NCBI GenBank assembly: GCA_024405215.1
Contig: JAKSPB010000011.1
Span: 1-64,000, forward strand
DNA length: 64,000 nt
Origin: Lentisphaeria bacterium
Lineage (GTDB): Bacteria; Verrucomicrobiota; Lentisphaeria; Oligosphaerales; Oligosphaeraceae
Reading direction: 5' to 3'
The notes below the pieces were generated by a model. That model worked only from the letters and a program-made list of their open reading frames with translations. It was not told where the DNA came from and did no database searches. Below, piece by piece: positions 31,087-40,739 of the stretch. A program made the translations under genes and the position numbers. How positions within the stretch are numbered: the first letter of the stretch is position 1; the number at the start of each line of letters is the position of its first letter.

Positions 31087-34000
31087 TTACTTGCCCAGTT
31101 TGACCATGACCGCTTTTCCACGGACCCGGCTTCCGTCGGGCGTGGTCCAGAAGGGCGTCGCCTTCAGTTCCTCCGTTCCTTTGAACATGGAGACGGAGAG
31201 GTCGCAGTAGAAGAGCATAGCGTCGGTGTCCGCCCCGAACGCCGCCTCGGCGGTAGTTCCGTCCACTGCACGGTAGCACACGGCGTAGACGGTCTCGGCG
31301 CGCGCGCCGGCCTCCAAGAAGAATCCACACTCCCCGGCAACCGTGTCGTCGCAGGCGGAGAGCAGGCGCAACCGCGCCAAACGCCCGCCGGTGGACAGCG
31401 GCTTCGCGTCAACTCCGAGAAGGCCCTCCGCGGGAACGAAGCGGGCATACACGTCAATGTCCTCCGTCACGCAGGAGAGGTCGGCGGGCTCTGTGCATTC
31501 CTCGTCCAGGAACCAGCCTGCGAAGAGCGAACCTTCAAGCGCGGGCGTTCCCGCATGGGCGCGGAAATCGCCTCCGCAGCCGCCAGTCAGCGTGTTCTCC
31601 AGTCCGTCCACGTGCAACGTCACCACGGCCTCCGCCTCGGCGGCGTCGTCCAGGGAGAAGGTGGACATGTGCAGCATGGGCAGGCGCTCGACGCCGAAGG
31701 TGCGCACGTCCGTCGTCTTGGATGCCTCATCCTCGGAATCGATGGAACCAATCTTGTTCTGATCGCCGAAGGAGAAGAGCTTTGCCTTGACGGCGGTGAC
31801 TTTAACGTTGTCCGTCGTGACAAGATAGGCGCGAAGCTCCACGTCACTGCCGTGCCAGGCAGCCGCTGTATCGTCGGAAAGTTCGTAGCAGGCGAGCGCG
31901 CCGCCTCCTTTTATGCCCATGTACTCGGTATTGAATGTCGCCGACTTCTTCGGAGCCGTCAGGATGACGTTGTCGAAGACCGTGTATTGTTCCGTGACAA
32001 GCGCTTCCTCGCCTGCCACGGAGAAGGCGAAACCGACGCTCGAATACGGCACAGTATTCTTTTCGTCCAGGAAATCGACGGGCACCATCAGGAAGGTGTG
32101 GTAGACCGCATTCATTCTGTAGTTCACAAGATACGGCACGCCGTAGCAGTTCGGAACCTCGCGGATGAAGATATCGAGGCCGCCGGCCGGCATCTTGTCC
32201 CATGCGATGTCGAGCGCCTTGCCGCATACGTCGTTGCGCAACGCAGTCTTCTCGCCGTCGGTCCACATCCCGCCGTAGAGGTAGTCGGAGGTGACGCCGC
32301 CGTAGACCCCGCCAATCGCCGTGGTCACGTCGAAGACCGTCCCGTCCAAGGCATCCGTCAAGGAGTTCCAGTACAAAGTATCGACCACATCCTCCTCGCC
32401 CGCCTTGTCCGTTCTGCAGTGGTGCACGCGGATTTCGTATTCGTTCCAGTTGGCCGTGTAGACGTACTCCTGGGGACTGTTGTCAGGGATGAAGAACATC
32501 TTGTTTGTGTCGTCAGTCAGGCCGGTGCCGCTCCAGCCCCTGAAGACGTAGCCTTCCCAGGTCGGATTCTTGATCTGCGGGCTGTCCTCCACCGTGTGGA
32601 CAGAGGGATTGTCAGGATGGTTCACCACCCCGTCGTTCAATTCGTAGATGACATTGAACCTTTCCGCCGTCCAGCGAGCATAGACCGTCTTGCTTTCAAA
32701 GGTCCCCTTGGGAATACTGGTGACGGCGGACTCGCCGGTAACGTGGACTTTGGTGTTGAACCAACCTTTGAACTCGTAGTAATCGCGACTTACATTCGGC
32801 AGTTCGAATTCGTCGTCTTCCACAGTGAAATGGTGCGGATTAACGTCGGAAAGGCCGTACGCTTTGTAGTTGCTGTTTTCGTCGTTCAAGTCGTACTCCA
32901 AGCAGTAGTCGATCAACTCCCAGTTGGCGTAGTAGGTCAGATTTCCCGTAGTGCCTTTTGCAATACTCTCAACCTTGTCACCCTTGACTTCTCCGGTCTC
33001 CTCGTCGTAACCGGTGTACCATCCCTCAAAGGTGGCGCCGTTGCGCTCGTCGCCTTCATTCAGGCTGATGCCGCCATCCTTAGTGCTCAGGATGGTATAT
33101 GAGGTCTGATTGCCGCCCCACTTTCCACCGCGAAGGTTTTTGTATTCGATCTTGTACTCCTCAATCTCCCAGTTGGCGGTGTAGCTGCGTTCGCCCGTGC
33201 TGCCCGCAGCGACAGTGACGGAGGGCCGGGGGGCGTCTTCAATCCCCGTGCCGCTCCAGCCAAGGAATTTATAGCCCGGGCGTTCCGGTTTAGGCAGGGT
33301 GTAGTCCTCCTCCATCTCCACAGTGTACTTGCTCATCGGCGTCACGTCGGAAGGCCAGTTGGCCTCCGGCCACTCGGCTGCGTTCAGATCGTACGCGATG
33401 GTATACTCGATGGGCGTGGCCTTGACGGTGGCAGCCAGGCCGTCCTCCATGACGGGCATGGTGAAGCCAGGATTCTGAACCGTAGCATTGAAGGGGAGGG
33501 ATCCGGCGGTGGCCGTCCAGCCGCTGCCGTTCGCCGTATCCCACTTGTAGCCATCCTTGAGAGCCACGGTCACCTTGACGTCATCACCGTAGAGAATCCG
33601 GTTGCTTTCAGGAGACACAGCGACAGACTCCACGCCAGTTCCGGCGGTCAGCGCGACGTCGTAGGCCTTGCGTTCGTAGTTGTAGGTAACCGACGCCGAG
33701 TTGTCGCCACGAATTGTGACCATCTTAGCGTCAGGTGTGATGAAGCCATCGTAGGCATTCCTGGGCGCCTCGACCTCGCTATCCGTCTCGCCGCCATACG
33801 TCACGGTCAAAGAATAAGGATACGAATCAGGATACGTGCCGTCCAAGGCCTGGCAGCGATGTATGACCGTGTAGGTGGACTGTCCGGCAGTCCACAAGGC
33901 GTACAGGGTGATTGTCGTCGCAGTGTCGGCGAGGTTCTTGATCGTCGCCTCATTCGCGATTTTTACCTGCGCGCCCAGGGAGTCCTTTGCCCAGACGCCA

Positions 34001-37000
34001 CTGAAGATGTAGCCTTTTCTTCTGAAGGCGTTGGAAGGCAGCCTCACGGACTCGTCATAGGAAACGGTCATGGGACTCATCTCGCCTTCGGTTGCTTCGT
34101 TGCCGTCGAAAACGATGGTGTACTGAATGGGCGTGCTCTTGGCGTAGAAGGTCTTGTCCCCCATGGAGCAAGCGGGAATGACATCGATTGGCTCGCCCTC
34201 GCACTCGGCATTGTCATACCAGCCGGCCACGTCGTAGCCAGTCTTTGTAACGAGTTTTAAGGAGATGTCACCGGAGTCAATGGTGTAGGAAGTCGGGTTG
34301 TCGTCGATATCCTCGGGACCAAGTTCCACGCCATCCAGGTAGTAGACGATGGCATAGGGTCTGGGCTCCCACAGTGCGGTGTATTTTTTCGTGGCATTCA
34401 GCTCCATGGCGTTGATGTCGGCGGAAGCAACGTGTCCCTCGGTGTCCTCATCTTTCCAGCCAAGGAAATCATAGCCTTCACGCACGGGGTCTGTCACCTC
34501 AAAAAATTTGCTGACTTTTTCGCCGTAGAGGCCCTTGTACACCGCGACGCGTTCATCTTCCCCGGTGCCATCGTTCCTGTCGACCGTAACCGTCAGAATC
34601 ACGCGCCACACGTGGGCGGACTGTTCCTGCATTTCCGAAAGGCCCGCCGCGTATACCAGGTTGCCGTCCTCGTCTATTTTGCCCTCGGGGTTGCTGCTGT
34701 TTTTCGTGTTGATGGAAGGAGTGGCACCGGCAACGGGTTCCTTGTCCTGCAAGCCGTAAACAGAGATACGCTTGTTGACAGAGCCGGAGGTCTTCAGGAT
34801 GCGCAGAGACTCGCAGCCCGTCATGACAGAACCGTAGTCCGCCTTGCTGTTGTCCACGAAGGCGCCGGAGACGTCCAGTTCCTCCAGGCCGGAGCAGCCG
34901 TAGAACATGTATCCAATGTTAGTCACGCCCGAGGTGCAGAAGTTGTGCAAGTCCAGCGTCTTCAGCGCCTGGCAGTCGTAGAACATGCAACTCGTGGTCC
35001 CTAGCACGCCGGTCGGCAGCGGCTCACCCCCAGGCCAGGTGATTTCCGTCAGATTCCGGCATTCTCTGAAAAGGGAGGAGACTGAAACGCACCTGCTCAT
35101 GTCCACACCGGAAAGGTCGATGCTGGTGCAATTTACGAAATCCCGGAACCACTCGGACATGTAAGAAGGCGAAACAGGATTTTCGCCATCGCTTTTAACG
35201 GAGTCGATGTCACCGGCGAAGTTCTTCCAGTCGGGGCGGCCACTGAGGTTGGGATTGAAGAAGCCGCTGTACGTGCCATTGGGGGGCAGGGCCTCCTTGC
35301 TGGCTCCGAAGCGCAGTACGCGATCGTCGTAGCTAAAGGTCCAGTACACGTTGCCCACAACGGGAAGTTTGAAGGTCAGGTTACCGTGGGCGCCACTCAC
35401 CACGGAGGAAAGGTCGTCGGAGGAGACCAGGTCATCCCCGTGGTCCTCCACCACCCAGTACTTCACAGGGCAGCCCACAAACTTCGTTTGCTTCCAACCG
35501 GAGCCGACTGTAATCTCCTTCAGCGCGGTGCACCCCGAGAAGATACTATCATTTGAAGAAATAGAGGCCGGAACTTGGGCACTGGGAAGGTAGATTGTCT
35601 CCAAATCCTCGCAACCCTTGAAGAGATTATTGCACTCGCCCCAGTTTCCATTTTTCGAAAAATTATCGAGCTTGATCTCCTTCAGGGAGGCACAGCCATA
35701 GAAGAGGCCTGAAATATAGAGGGCGTTTTGTCCGAAATTCTTGGGGAGCTCCAGGGTCGTCAGTTTCTCGCAATTATAAAAGAGGTAGTAAAGAGTATGT
35801 GTATCAACGAAATCCCAGTTGGAAATGTCAAGGTACACGAGGTTACTGCATTCGGCGAAGAGATAATTTGTACAATAGTTTGCAAATGATTTGTTGAATA
35901 AACTTCCTCCGCCTGGGTAAATTTTCTTGAAGTCCAGATAAGCAAAACTCTTGCATCCGTAGAACATATTGCGGATGTCCCAGAGTTTCCCCATTTCGTT
36001 CAGTTTCAGCCCCTTCAGGTCGGCATAGTCACCCTTTTGGAGGTCTTCGTTTTTGTCGTCGTTGAATTCTTTCAGACTGCTGCAATTGTAGTACAGGTAG
36101 CTGATGTTCACCGTTTGGGAGACGTTCAGCCCTCTGTATTTGACAGTCGTAAGAGCGGTACAGTCGTAGAACCACAACGCCATGTTGTAGGGCTGGACGA
36201 TATCGTCCCCCTCCGTCTCCCCCAGACCGCCGACCACCACGGACTTGATTTTACCACGAAGACTGTACCAAGGGATGTCAGCAGTTGTGGAGAAGAGGGA
36301 CTCCTGGGCGATGGAGCCGCTGCCCTCGTAACTCCCCAGTTGTTTCTCCAGGTTTGCCTCGACGGTACTCATGAAGAGGGTGTTTCCCTTGACCGCCCAA
36401 TAGATGGGCGGACCCGGAACAGCTGTGTAGGTGGCTTGCTCGCCGACAGGAATGTGTTCGTAGTCGTACTCCACACCATCCGAGTTCTTCCAGGTGTGGC
36501 AGGAAGCGTCCGTGAAGCCACCTTTCTTCCATCCGGCACCCACGGTAATTTCCTTAAGGGCACTCGTGGCCATGAACATACCTTTAGTGGTCGGCGTGGA
36601 CGAAGAAGTTGTCATGTTTCTGATGTCTAGGCTTTCCAGACTGTTGCAGCCGCTGAACATGAAACTGGCACTTGTCAATTTGGGAGTCGCGAAGTTCGAC
36701 AGGTCCAGGGAGGTCAGTGATGTACATAGAGAGAACATGCTGTACATACTTGTCACCTTTTCCGTGTTGAACTTCTCGAGGTTAACCGAGGTCATAGTGC
36801 TCCTGTCGAACATATTGCCCATGTCGGTAACCTCGGCCGTGTCGAAGCAGGAGAGGTCGAGGTGCCCGTCAAGAACAGTGTTTCTGGAAAACATGTTATT
36901 CATCGTTGTAGCGCAACTCGTATTGAAGACGGTCCCCCCCGCCTCGTTCTTGAGCGTGATTTTTGTCAGGGAACCATTAAAATAACAAAAGTAGGAAAAA

Positions 37001-37647
37001 TCTTCAACGCTGGATGTATTCAACGCACTCAGGTCCAAGGAGGTCAAGCCTGAGGAAGAAAACATGTGCCTCATATTCTTCACGTTTTGGGTGTTGTTCC
37101 ACTTGCTGAAATCCTTCGACCCGAGCGAGCTGACTGCATTATGGTCGAACATATATTCAGTGGTCTTCACCTTCCCCAGATCGAATTTTTCGCCCCAGCT
37201 ATATTCGGCCTCCACTCCAGCGTTACTTTGGAACATTTTCGCCATGCTGGTGACTTCGGAGGTATCCAATCCAGTCAGGTCAAAGGTGAGGCACTTGCTG
37301 GAGAAATTGTTGAACCAATTGGTGACGCTTGCCGGTTTCACATAACCCTTGGTTTCATCTCCCAAGACATGGACCGCCGCCACGGATTTCTTGTCATTGA
37401 TCCAAGGGGGCACACTATCCGTTCCAGCGATTTTCCATTCGTAGAGGGAGAAACCTTTTCCCTCGAAGGTAACCGTTTTCTGTTTGGAGATGAGGAGTAT
37501 GTTTTTGTTCCCGGGACTCACCACGTTCCAGTACACCGTGGTATCGACATCCGGCTGTGTATCAGCGGCCTGTACTACCAGTGGAAGCAGCCAGAGGGCT
37601 GCGAATAGCGCGAGCAGGACGGCCCGCGCGGAATGTTTTGACTTCAT
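31087..37647 (-). CDS. Giant surface protein: BspA-like leucine-rich (DUF285) repeats followed by InlB-type B repeats
   Basis: A 2186-residue exported protein. A signal peptide (about residues 1-28, ending LPLVVQAA) is followed by two long blocks of BspA/DUF285 repeats, with units like 'LDLSxFxTxxVTxMxxMFxxC', to about residue 1000. Then come about ten InlB B-repeat (Flg_new-like) units of the form 'Y.I.Y....GG......Y.........P...GY.F.GWS' to about residue 1740, and a 400-residue C-terminal region. BspA-type proteins are adhesins or host/mucin contact proteins. No LPXTG or other known anchor is visible. The start at 37647 has a GGAG nine bases upstream; ATG 37662 is the alternative. The leader carries hairpins and a CTGT repeat. 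Confidence 0.88.
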   Translation of the reverse strand: MKSKHSARAVLLALFAALWLLPLVVQAADTQPDVDTTVYWNVVSPGNKNILLISKQKTVTFEGKGFSLYEWKIAGTDSVPPWINDKKSVAAVHVLGDETKGYVKPASVTNWFNNFSSKCLTFDLTGLDTSEVTSMAKMFQSNAGVEAEYSWGEKFDLGKVKTTEYMFDHNAVSSLGSKDFSKWNNTQNVKNMRHMFSSSGLTSLDLSALNTSSVEDFSYFCYFNGSLTKITLKNEAGGTVFNTSCATTMNNMFSRNTVLDGHLDLSCFDTAEVTDMGNMFDRSTMTSVNLEKFNTEKVTSMYSMFSLCTSLTSLDLSNFATPKLTSASFMFSGCNSLESLDIRNMTTSSSTPTTKGMFMATSALKEITVGAGWKKGGFTDASCHTWKNSDGVEYDYEHIPVGEQATYTAVPGPPIYWAVKGNTLFMSTVEANLEKQLGSYEGSGSIAQESLFSTTADIPWYSLRGKIKSVVVGGLGETEGDDIVQPYNMALWFYDCTALTTVKYRGLNVSQTVNISYLYYNCSSLKEFNDDKNEDLQKGDYADLKGLKLNEMGKLWDIRNMFYGCKSFAYLDFKKIYPGGGSLFNKSFANYCTNYLFAECSNLVYLDISNWDFVDTHTLYYLFYNCEKLTTLELPKNFGQNALYISGLFYGCASLKEIKLDNFSKNGNWGECNNLFKGCEDLETIYLPSAQVPASISSNDSIFSGCTALKEITVGSGWKQTKFVGCPVKYWVVEDHGDDLVSSDDLSSVVSGAHGNLTFKLPVVGNVYWTFSYDDRVLRFGASKEALPPNGTYSGFFNPNLSGRPDWKNFAGDIDSVKSDGENPVSPSYMSEWFRDFVNCTSIDLSGVDMSRCVSVSSLFRECRNLTEITWPGGEPLPTGVLGTTSCMFYDCQALKTLDLHNFCTSGVTNIGYMFYGCSGLEELDVSGAFVDNSKADYGSVMTGCESLRILKTSGSVNKRISVYGLQDKEPVAGATPSINTKNSSNPEGKIDEDGNLVYAAGLSEMQEQSAHVWRVILTVTVDRNDGTGEDERVAVYKGLYGEKVSKFFEVTDPVREGYDFLGWKDEDTEGHVASADINAMELNATKKYTALWEPRPYAIVYYLDGVELGPEDIDDNPTSYTIDSGDISLKLVTKTGYDVAGWYDNAECEGEPIDVIPACSMGDKTFYAKSTPIQYTIVFDGNEATEGEMSPMTVSYDESVRLPSNAFRRKGYIFSGVWAKDSLGAQVKIANEATIKNLADTATTITLYALWTAGQSTYTVIHRCQALDGTYPDSYPYSLTVTYGGETDSEVEAPRNAYDGFITPDAKMVTIRGDNSASVTYNYERKAYDVALTAGTGVESVAVSPESNRILYGDDVKVTVALKDGYKWDTANGSGWTATAGSLPFNATVQNPGFTMPVMEDGLAATVKATPIEYTIAYDLNAAEWPEANWPSDVTPMSKYTVEMEEDYTLPKPERPGYKFLGWSGTGIEDAPRPSVTVAAGSTGERSYTANWEIEEYKIEYKNLRGGKWGGNQTSYTILSTKDGGISLNEGDERNGATFEGWYTGYDEETGEVKGDKVESIAKGTTGNLTYYANWELIDYCLEYDLNDENSNYKAYGLSDVNPHHFTVEDDEFELPNVSRDYYEFKGWFNTKVHVTGESAVTSIPKGTFESKTVYARWTAERFNVIYELNDGVVNHPDNPSVHTVEDSPQIKNPTWEGYVFRGWSGTGLTDDTNKMFFIPDNSPQEYVYTANWNEYEIRVHHCRTDKAGEEDVVDTLYWNSLTDALDGTVFDVTTAIGGVYGGVTSDYLYGGMWTDGEKTALRNDVCGKALDIAWDKMPAGGLDIFIREVPNCYGVPYLVNYRMNAVYHTFLMVPVDFLDEKNTVPYSSVGFAFSVAGEEALVTEQYTVFDNVILTAPKKSATFNTEYMGIKGGGALACYELSDDTAAAWHGSDVELRAYLVTTDNVKVTAVKAKLFSFGDQNKIGSIDSEDEASKTTDVRTFGVERLPMLHMSTFSLDDAAEAEAVVTLHVDGLENTLTGGCGGDFRAHAGTPALEGSLFAGWFLDEECTEPADLSCVTEDIDVYARFVPAEGLLGVDAKPLSTGGRLARLRLLSACDDTVAGECGFFLEAGARAETVYAVCYRAVDGTTAEAAFGADTDAMLFYCDLSVSMFKGTEELKATPFWTTPDGSRVRGKAVMVKLGK

Positions 37648-37710
37648 GTTTTTGAACTCCATTGTCTGTTGTTTAATGTTGTTGATTTGAATTACCATTA
37701 CAATTCCGGG

Positions 37711-37768
37711 AACAAAAAAGGTCCGTCCAGGCAGTCGCGGAAAGAGGTGCGACCGTCTGGACGGGCCT
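37711..37768 (-). terminator. Terminator-like hairpin in the leader of the giant surface protein gene (proximal)
   Basis: A 20-bp stem, AGGTCCGTCCAGGCAGTCGC (37719-37738) with its near-complement at 37749-37768, is followed on the minus strand by TTTTTTGTT. This is a textbook intrinsic terminator reading towards the giant gene, whose start codon is only about 65 bases further on. Confidence 0.8.
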
Positions 37769-37791
37769 AAAGGGAAACAAAGGAAAATGCA

Positions 37792-37833
37792 AAAAGGCCT
37801 TCCGGTGGAAATTCGCCACCCGAAGGCCTTGCA
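37792..37833 (-). terminator. Terminator-like hairpin in the leader of the giant surface protein gene (distal)
   Basis: The stem AAGGCCTTC-GGTGG (about 37795-37809) pairs with CCACC-GAAGGCCTT (about 37817-37831) and is followed by TTTTT on the minus strand. It lies 25 bases before the next hairpin, giving two terminators in tandem. Confidence 0.75.
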
Positions 37834-37904
37834 AAGAAAATTTAAAAACAGTACCCCTAGCTTCTAGCTTCCCCTGGGTAGAAGACGAATTGGCACAGAC
37901 AATG

Positions 37905-38416
<512 letters not shown>

Positions 38417-38457
38417 CACGAAAAAAGCCCTTAACTCTCTCGAATCAAGGGCTTTGA
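38417..38457 (-). terminator. Terminator after tRNA-Thr
   Basis: The hairpin AAAGCCCTT...AAGGGCTTT (about 38423-38454) is followed on the minus strand by six Ts. It lies a few bases beyond the 3' end of tRNA-Thr. Confidence 0.85.
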
Positions 38458-38461
38458 AAAC

Positions 38462-38538
38462 TGGAGCCAGGAACGGGACTCGAACCCACGACCGCCTGAT
38501 TACAAATCAAGTGCTCTACCAACTGAGCTAGCCTGGCT
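38462..38538 (-). tRNA. tRNA-Thr (anticodon TGT)
   Basis: The minus strand folds as a full cloverleaf. The acceptor pairs AGCCAGG with CCTGGCT, the D-arm is GCTC/GAGC, and the anticodon stem CTTGA/TCAGG closes the loop TTTGTAA with anticodon TGT. The T-arm carries GTTCGAGT, and the 3' CCA is encoded. It lies between rpsS and the gene-free region. Confidence 0.96.
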
Positions 38539-38602
38539 TTTGGGATTTCACATAATCTATACCTTCAAATGCAATTCGCATGGAAATTCCGGTCTGAAAC
38601 AC

Positions 38603-38643
38603 AAAAAAAACCCGCCACCAAGTTTCCTTGACGACGGGTTTTC
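38603..38643 (-). terminator. Terminator directly after rpsS
   Basis: The stem AAAACCCG.../...CGGGTTTT (about 38607-38641) is followed by eight Ts on the minus strand. It is placed about 17 bases after the rpsS stop and ends the ribosomal protein operon there. Confidence 0.87.
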
Positions 38644-38659
38644 TGTCTAGACGACCAGT

Positions 38660-38929
38660 TTACTTACCGGAGATCTGACCGTGACCACGGAAGAGACGGG
38701 TCGCGGCGAACTCGCCGAAGCGATGACCGATCATGTTTTCGGTGACGAAGACGTTGACAAAGGTCTTGCCGTTGTGCACGGCGAAGGTCATGCCGACGAA
38801 TTCGGGCAAGATCATGGAGCGACGGCTCCAAGTCTTGATGGCGTCTTTCTTGCCACTCTTGGCGAGAGCCTCCGTCTTCTTCAGGAGGGAATCGTCAACA
38901 AAAGGTCCTTTCTTGATGCTTCTGGACAT
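38660..38929 (-). CDS. rpsS: 30S ribosomal protein S19
   Basis: S19 sits in the head of the 30S subunit with S13. The 89-residue sequence starts [18 protein letters not shown] and has '[43 protein letters not shown]', as expected over its full length. The start overlaps the rplB stop by one base (TAATG). It is the last gene of the operon: a terminator follows instead of rplV and rpsC. Confidence 0.99.
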   Translation of the reverse strand: MSRSIKKGPFVDDSLLKKTEALAKSGKKDAIKTWSRRSMILPEFVGMTFAVHNGKTFVNVFVTENMIGHRFGEFAATRLFRGHGQISGK

Positions 38930-39759
38930 TACTTCTTCCTCCGGGAGACAATGAAGTGATCAGACTGCTTGTTGGGCTTGCGGGTCTTGAAGCCCTTGGA
39001 GAGCTGGGCCCAAGGAGACTGGGGATGGCCACCACCGTCTGCCTTGCCTTCACCACCACCCATGGGGGAGTCGACAGGGTTCTGCGCGACACCACGGACG
39101 TGGGGGCGGAAGCCGAGATAGCGGGCCTTGCCGGCCTTGCCAAGCTTGATATCGGCGTGCTCGACGTTGCCGACCTGACCGATGGTGGCGCGGCACTTGA
39201 CGTTGATCAGGCGGACCTCGCCGGAGGGCAGGCGGACCTGCGCGTAGCCGTTCTCCTTGGCGCGGAGGATGGCGTACTGACCGGCGGAACGAGCCAGCTG
39301 GGCACCCTTGCCGGGAACCATCTCGATGCAGTGGATGTTGATGCCTTCGGGAATGTTCTCGATGGCCATGTTGTTGCCGGGACGGAACTCGGCGGTGGCG
39401 CCGCTCATGAGAACGTCACCCTGCTTCACGCCCACGGGGGCCAGGATGTAGCGCTTCTCACCGTCTGCATAGTGCAGAAGGGCGATGCGGCTGGTACGAT
39501 TGGGATCGTACTCGATTTCGGCGACCTTCGCGGGCACGCCGTCCTTGTCGTAACGCTTGAAGTCAATGATGCGGTAGCAGCGCTTCACGGCACCGCCGCG
39601 GAAGCGGACGGTCATGCGGCCGTAGTTGTTGCGGCCACCGGTGGAGTGCTTACCAACGGTCAGGGACTTTTCGGAAGTGCGGCGGGTGAGTTCGCTGAAG
39701 TCACTCACGACCATGCCACGACGACCGGGGCTCGTAGGCTTGTATGCTTTGATTCCCAT
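38929..39759 (-). CDS. rplB: 50S ribosomal protein L2
   Basis: L2 is a 23S rRNA-binding protein near the peptidyl transferase centre. The 276-residue protein begins [21 protein letters not shown] and contains '[20 protein letters not shown]' and the highly conserved '[17 protein letters not shown]' near the C-terminus with the essential His region. An AGGAG site fixes the start at 39759; the longer frame to 39837 runs back over rplW. It overlaps rpsS by one base. Confidence 0.99.
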   Translation of the reverse strand: MGIKAYKPTSPGRRGMVVSDFSELTRRTSEKSLTVGKHSTGGRNNYGRMTVRFRGGAVKRCYRIIDFKRYDKDGVPAKVAEIEYDPNRTSRIALLHYADGEKRYILAPVGVKQGDVLMSGATAEFRPGNNMAIENIPEGINIHCIEMVPGKGAQLARSAGQYAILRAKENGYAQVRLPSGEVRLINVKCRATIGQVGNVEHADIKLGKAGKARYLGFRPHVRGVAQNPVDSPMGGGEGKADGGGHPQSPWAQLSKGFKTRKPNKQSDHFIVSRRKK

Positions 39760-39785
39760 TTCGAGATTTCTCCTGTGCGAGTGAC

Positions 39786-40079
39786 TTACAGCAGCTCGAT
39801 CTTGCCCTCTGAGAGGGTAACCACGGCCTTCTTCCAATCGGGGCGCTTGCCCATCTTCGCGGTACGCATCCGCTTGGACTTGCCCAGATAGTTCATGGTG
39901 TTGACGGCGGAGACCTTCACTTCGGGGAAGATGGCCTCCACTGCGGCCTTGATCTGAACCTTGTTGCTGGCGGGATTGACCTTGAACAGATACTTGTTGT
40001 ATTTGTCGGTCAGGTTCGTGCCGCGCTCAGTGATGAGCACGGTGTAAACCACATCATAGGGATTGAAGGTTTTTTCCAT
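39786..40079 (-). CDS. rplW: 50S ribosomal protein L23
   Basis: L23 lies at the polypeptide exit tunnel and docks trigger factor and SRP. The 97-residue protein has the family segment '[39 protein letters not shown]' and ends with the conserved '[13 protein letters not shown]'-like region ('[19 protein letters not shown]'). The start at 40079 is set by AAGGAG eight bases upstream; a GTG at 40088 is in frame but lacks a site. It lies between rplD and rplB as usual. Confidence 0.98.
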   Translation of the reverse strand: MEKTFNPYDVVYTVLITERGTNLTDKYNKYLFKVNPASNKVQIKAAVEAIFPEVKVSAVNTMNYLGKSKRMRTAKMGKRPDWKKAVVTLSEGKIELL

Positions 40080-40091
40080 CGTGTTCACTCC

Positions 40092-40721
40092 TTATGCGAG
40101 GCGCTCGCCCAGTTTCGCCAGGGCTGCCTTGGTGATGACGATCTTCTTGAAGAGCAGCATCAGGTAGGTGTTGACGCTGGTGGCCTTCAGGACCAGGACC
40201 TGCTGGAGGTTCCGGGCGGCCAGATCGACGTTGTCAGTGTATTCGTCCACCAGGACCAGGGCGTCGCTGCCGGCGTTGATGGACTTCAGGAATGCGGTCA
40301 TCTCCTTGGTCTTCGGGGTCGCGAATTCCAGGGAATCCACCACGATCACATCGCCCTCGGCCAGACGGTCGCTGAAAGCACGGCGCAGAGCCAGCTGCAG
40401 GACCTTCTTGTTGACGGACTTGGAATAGTCGCGGGGGACAGGGCCGAATGCCACGGCACCGCCACGCCAGATGGGGCTGCTCTTGCCACCACTGCGGGCG
40501 CGGCCATTGCCCTTCTGCCGCCAGGGCTTCGCCTGGGAACGGCTGCTCAGGTTGGCACGGTTCTTGGTGCAGGCGGTACCGCTGCGCTGGGCTGCCAGGA
40601 AGGCCACCACGGCGTCCTTCACGGCCTGTTCGCCCTTGTCGCTGACCAGCCAGCTCTCCTCGATGACGGCGGTGGCGCCAGTGTCTGCGCCCTGCTGATT
40701 CAGGATATTGAGGTTAGACAT
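40092..40721 (-). CDS. rplD: 50S ribosomal protein L4
   Basis: L4 lines the exit tunnel and in some bacteria represses its own operon. The 209-residue protein shows 'RANLSSRSQAKPWRQKGNGRARSGGKSSPIWRGGAVAFGP', the tunnel loop of L4, followed by 'PRDYSKSVNKKVLQLALRRAFSDR'. ATG 40721 is preferred because GGGAGG lies nine bases before it; ATG 40730 is in frame. It sits between rplC and rplW. The loop reads 'KPWRQKGNGRARSG', with the usual tunnel residues. Confidence 0.98.
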   Translation of the reverse strand: MSNLNILNQQGADTGATAVIEESWLVSDKGEQAVKDAVVAFLAAQRSGTACTKNRANLSSRSQAKPWRQKGNGRARSGGKSSPIWRGGAVAFGPVPRDYSKSVNKKVLQLALRRAFSDRLAEGDVIVVDSLEFATPKTKEMTAFLKSINAGSDALVLVDEYTDNVDLAARNLQQVLVLKATSVNTYLMLLFKKIVITKAALAKLGERLA

Positions 40722-40739
40722 GATTGGCATCCTCCCAGA

